Source: Gallionellales bacterium 39-52-133 (lineage in GTDB: Bacteria > Pseudomonadota > Gammaproteobacteria > Burkholderiales > Gallionellaceae). Taken from it: a stretch of DNA of 64,000 nucleotides. Within the stretch, counting starts at the first letter, position 1. Each line of letters opens with the position of its first letter. Shown here in pieces: positions 61,694 to 64,000 of the stretch. Under the pieces are notes generated by a model. That model was not told the DNA's origin. It did no database searches and was given only the letters and a program-made list of their open reading frames with translations. Location: NCBI GenBank assembly GCA_002278935.1, contig NCJL01000008.1, forward strand, positions 62,001 to 126,000, written 5' to 3'. The position numbers were made by a program, and so were the translations under genes.

Positions 61694-62997
61694 TTGTCAT
61701 TTCCCATCAATTCGTTAAATTCAACCGGCTTGTCAGTAACCTTTGCGTGCCCCATCAACCAGCTCACCACGTTATCCTCCAGCACGAGATTTTCCACATC
61801 ACGCAGGCGCGATGCATCAGCGGCATACCAGCGTACTATTTCATCAGGGTTTTCATAACTCTGTGCATGCTCGGCGATCAAAGCCTTCACCTGTTCCGGC
61901 TTGGCTTCAAGACTATTTTGCTTGACCAGCGCCTCCAGTATCAGACCCAGTTTAACGCGCTTGGTAGCGCGTTCTGCAAACATGCTTGCGGGAAGCTGCA
62001 TACCCTTCGGAATAGTGACACCACGACCTTGCATATCCTGCATAGTCTGCTGCATCACACGCTGCGACTCACTTTCAACCAGCGCCTTGGGTGCTTCCAG
62101 CTGTGTCACAGCCAGCAATGCATCCATTGCATTATCCTTATTGCGAACCTTGATGCGACGTTCTGCTTCCAGTTTCAGATTGTTTCTGATTTCATCCTTA
62201 AGCTTGGCTACATCACCATCAGCAACGCCCAGACCTTTTACAAACTCGGCATCCAGTTCAGGCAAGCGCGGCGCTTCGACCAGATTCATTACAATGGTGA
62301 AAGTAACCTTTTTACCTGCCACATCCTTGCCGTGATAGTCGGTGGGGAAAGTCATATCAAACGACCTGGTTTCACCCGCCTTCATACCGATAATGCCTTT
62401 TTCAAAGTCCGGCAACATGCGGCCTACACCCAGAACCAGTGCGAAGTCCTTCGCTTCGCCGCCCTCAAATACCACACCGTCCAGCTTGCCGCTGAAATCA
62501 ATACGAACCTGATCTTCATTTTGCGCTGCGCGCGTGGCTGGCTCAAATACAGCACGCTGCTTGCGCAATGTGTCGATAGTCTTGTCAATATCCGCATCGC
62601 TTAGGGTAAAGGTGAGTCGCTCTACGCTTTGCTTGCTCACATCGCCCACAACCACTTCCGGGTAAACTTCAAACGTTGCAGTGTATTCAATCTGGGGGGC
62701 ATTGACATCCTTGGTTTTAATTTCAAAATTGGGATAACCGGCAACCTTGAGATTATTCGCCTTGGCAGCTTCGATAAATGAGCGGTGCAACTCATCGCCC
62801 AGCACTTCCTGATGCGCCTGCGTGCCAAATTGCTGTTCCAGAATCTTGAAAGGCACCTTTCCCGGACGGAAACCGGGCACCTTGGCGGTGCGCCCCATAT
62901 ACTTGATACGAGCAGCAACTTCACCGAGTAACTGTTGCTGTGGAATGGAGGCATTAAGACGGCGCTCCAATGCACCCAGGGTTTCTATGCTCGACAT
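61690..62997 (-). CDS. tig: Trigger factor
   Basis: 435 residues. Ribosome-binding tail with GFRPGKVPF (about 41-49), FKBP-type isomerase domain (about 150-245) and helical C-terminal chaperone domain. Head of the leftward tig-clpP-clpX-lon cluster. Confidence 0.95.
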   Translation of the reverse strand: MSSIETLGALERRLNASIPQQQLLGEVAARIKYMGRTAKVPGFRPGKVPFKILEQQFGTQAHQEVLGDELHRSFIEAAKANNLKVAGYPNFEIKTKDVNAPQIEYTATFEVYPEVVVGDVSKQSVERLTFTLSDADIDKTIDTLRKQRAVFEPATRAAQNEDQVRIDFSGKLDGVVFEGGEAKDFALVLGVGRMLPDFEKGIIGMKAGETRSFDMTFPTDYHGKDVAGKKVTFTIVMNLVEAPRLPELDAEFVKGLGVADGDVAKLKDEIRNNLKLEAERRIKVRNKDNAMDALLAVTQLEAPKALVESESQRVMQQTMQDMQGRGVTIPKGMQLPASMFAERATKRVKLGLILEALVKQNSLEAKPEQVKALIAEHAQSYENPDEIVRWYAADASRLRDVENLVLEDNVVSWLMGHAKVTDKPVEFNELMGNDK

Positions 62998-63353
62998 ACT
63001 GAACTATCCTTGAAAATAATTGATGAATGAATTTCTAAAGGGAGTGATTCCCTTTGCAGAATGCCTTAATAATACATGAAACAGGGGGTAAAATCATCCA
63101 CAACAGCCAAGTCTCCAGCCCTACAAGCATTGCGGATAATCATTCCTGCGGCTAACCTGACAAAATAAATGGAATTTCGGCCAGACTTCACAGGAAACAG
63201 CCAAATCATATGCTGGAGATGCAGTTAAATAACAAAAAACAACCAATTAGCAATTAAAATATTCATGCAACATACAATTTGTAAGATTGTGCTCATATGA
63301 TTAAATTCAACTTAATGAAACAACTTTCTTAATAACAACAAATACAACCAAAT

Positions 63354-64000
63354 ATGTCAAAACTCAGCAATTCTCCGGCATGGCAGGCCCTGCAAGCACA
63401 TCAGCAAACAATGGCCGATATCCATATGCGCGACCTGTTTGCCGCAGATCCCGGGCGCTTCGAGAAATTCTCCATACTCTTTAATGACATCCTGTTTGAT
63501 TATTCCAAACATCGGACAACAGAAGAAACACTGCGTCTGTTGCTAAATCTGGCACAGGAGAGGGATATCAAAGGCTGGACTGAAAAAATGTTCAATGGTG
63601 AAGCCATTAACTTCACCGAAAACAGATCGGTTCTGCATACCGCCCTGCGCAATCGCAGCAAACGGCCTGTGCTGGTGAATGACAAAAATGTCATGCCCGA
63701 TATCAATGAAGTACTGGGACGCATGCGAAAATTTTCGAATGATGTGCGCAACGGCGAGTGGAAAGGTTTTAGCGGGAAAGCCATCACCGATGTGGTGAAC
63801 ATCGGTATTGGAGGCTCGGATCTGGGCCCGGCGATGGTCACGGAAGCGCTGCTGGATTATCAGCGTCCCAATATAAATTTCCACTTTGTTTCCAACATAG
63901 ACAGCACACAAATGTTTGAAACAAACCGGCACCTGAATCCTGAAACAACGCTTTTCATTATCGCTTCCAAAACTTTTACCACCCAGGAAACCATGACCAA
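63354..64000 (+). CDS. pgi: Glucose-6-phosphate isomerase, N-terminal part (runs off window)
   Basis: About 215 residues are visible, starting [40 protein letters not shown] is the phosphosugar-binding part and [15 protein letters not shown] fits PGI. The gene is cut by the window end. 62998-63353 is the divergent promoter region with tig and contains AAAGGGAGTGATTCCCTTT, a small hairpin. Confidence 0.93.
   Translation, partial: MSKLSNSPAWQALQAHQQTMADIHMRDLFAADPGRFEKFSILFNDILFDYSKHRTTEETLRLLLNLAQERDIKGWTEKMFNGEAINFTENRSVLHTALRNRSKRPVLVNDKNVMPDINEVLGRMRKFSNDVRNGEWKGFSGKAITDVVNIGIGGSDLGPAMVTEALLDYQRPNINFHFVSNIDSTQMFETNRHLNPETTLFIIASKTFTTQETMT

Overview
The window joins an integrated prophage (about 90 to 43,970) to a stretch of ordinary host chromosome (about 43,970 to 64,000). 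The host genes, their order (ccmABCDEFGHI; tig-clpP-clpX-lon-tRNA-ppiD) and their protein sequences suggest a betaproteobacterium. Nitrosomonadales-type organisms fit best, but I cannot fix a genus from sequence alone.

Prophage. A 16-bp direct repeat matching the 3' end of tRNA-Asn (129-144 and 43954-43969) bounds the element. The gene content is that of a long non-contractile-tailed (siphovirus-like) temperate phage: tape measure, tail tube and a -1 frameshifted tail chaperone pair, with no sheath or baseplate wedge genes. The leftward early operon runs from a CII-like gene (16242) down to a large serine recombinase (87). It carries small phage proteins, an HNH nuclease, ThyX, a MazG-like pyrophosphohydrolase, a primase-helicase, a Dam-type methylase and two tyrosine recombinases. 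An 11-copy iteron array (3398-3668) lies inside this region. The control region (16372-17028) holds two divergent ribbon-helix-helix genes separated by four copies of an 11-bp TACAnnCTGTA palindrome. A secreted protein follows the rightward repressor gene and is probably expressed in the lysogen.

The late genes also run leftward. Packaging and portal genes lie at 43803-38543, then an IbrA/IbrB-like PAPS-reductase/ParB pair. After a rightward accessory cluster and a P63C gene come a fused protease-scaffold-capsid gene, neck genes, a lysis cassette, tail genes and tail fibre genes (32327-18010). The rightward cluster (33635-36963) has two near-identical promoters, a duplicated 5' leader, and two proteins that share a C-terminal RDIWFYL tail. 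The regions upstream of the terminase operon and of the capsid operon share a 28-bp motif, probably a common late control element.

Host part. After attR come a Rep/UvrD helicase, a gamma-carbonic anhydrase and a rhodanese. The complete System I cytochrome c maturation operon follows (ccmABCDEFGHI, leftward). Next are ppiD between two identical tRNA-Asp genes, tRNA-Val, the lon-clpX-clpP-tig proteostasis cluster, and the start of pgi, which runs off the window.

The most unusual points are: an integrase gene whose C-terminus is encoded by tRNA antisense sequence in the integrated form and should be replaced by a different, longer tail in the excised form; the RHH-only switch with a leader peptide copying the repressor N-terminus; the nested internal start in the protease-capsid fusion; and the twin-promoter accessory cluster.
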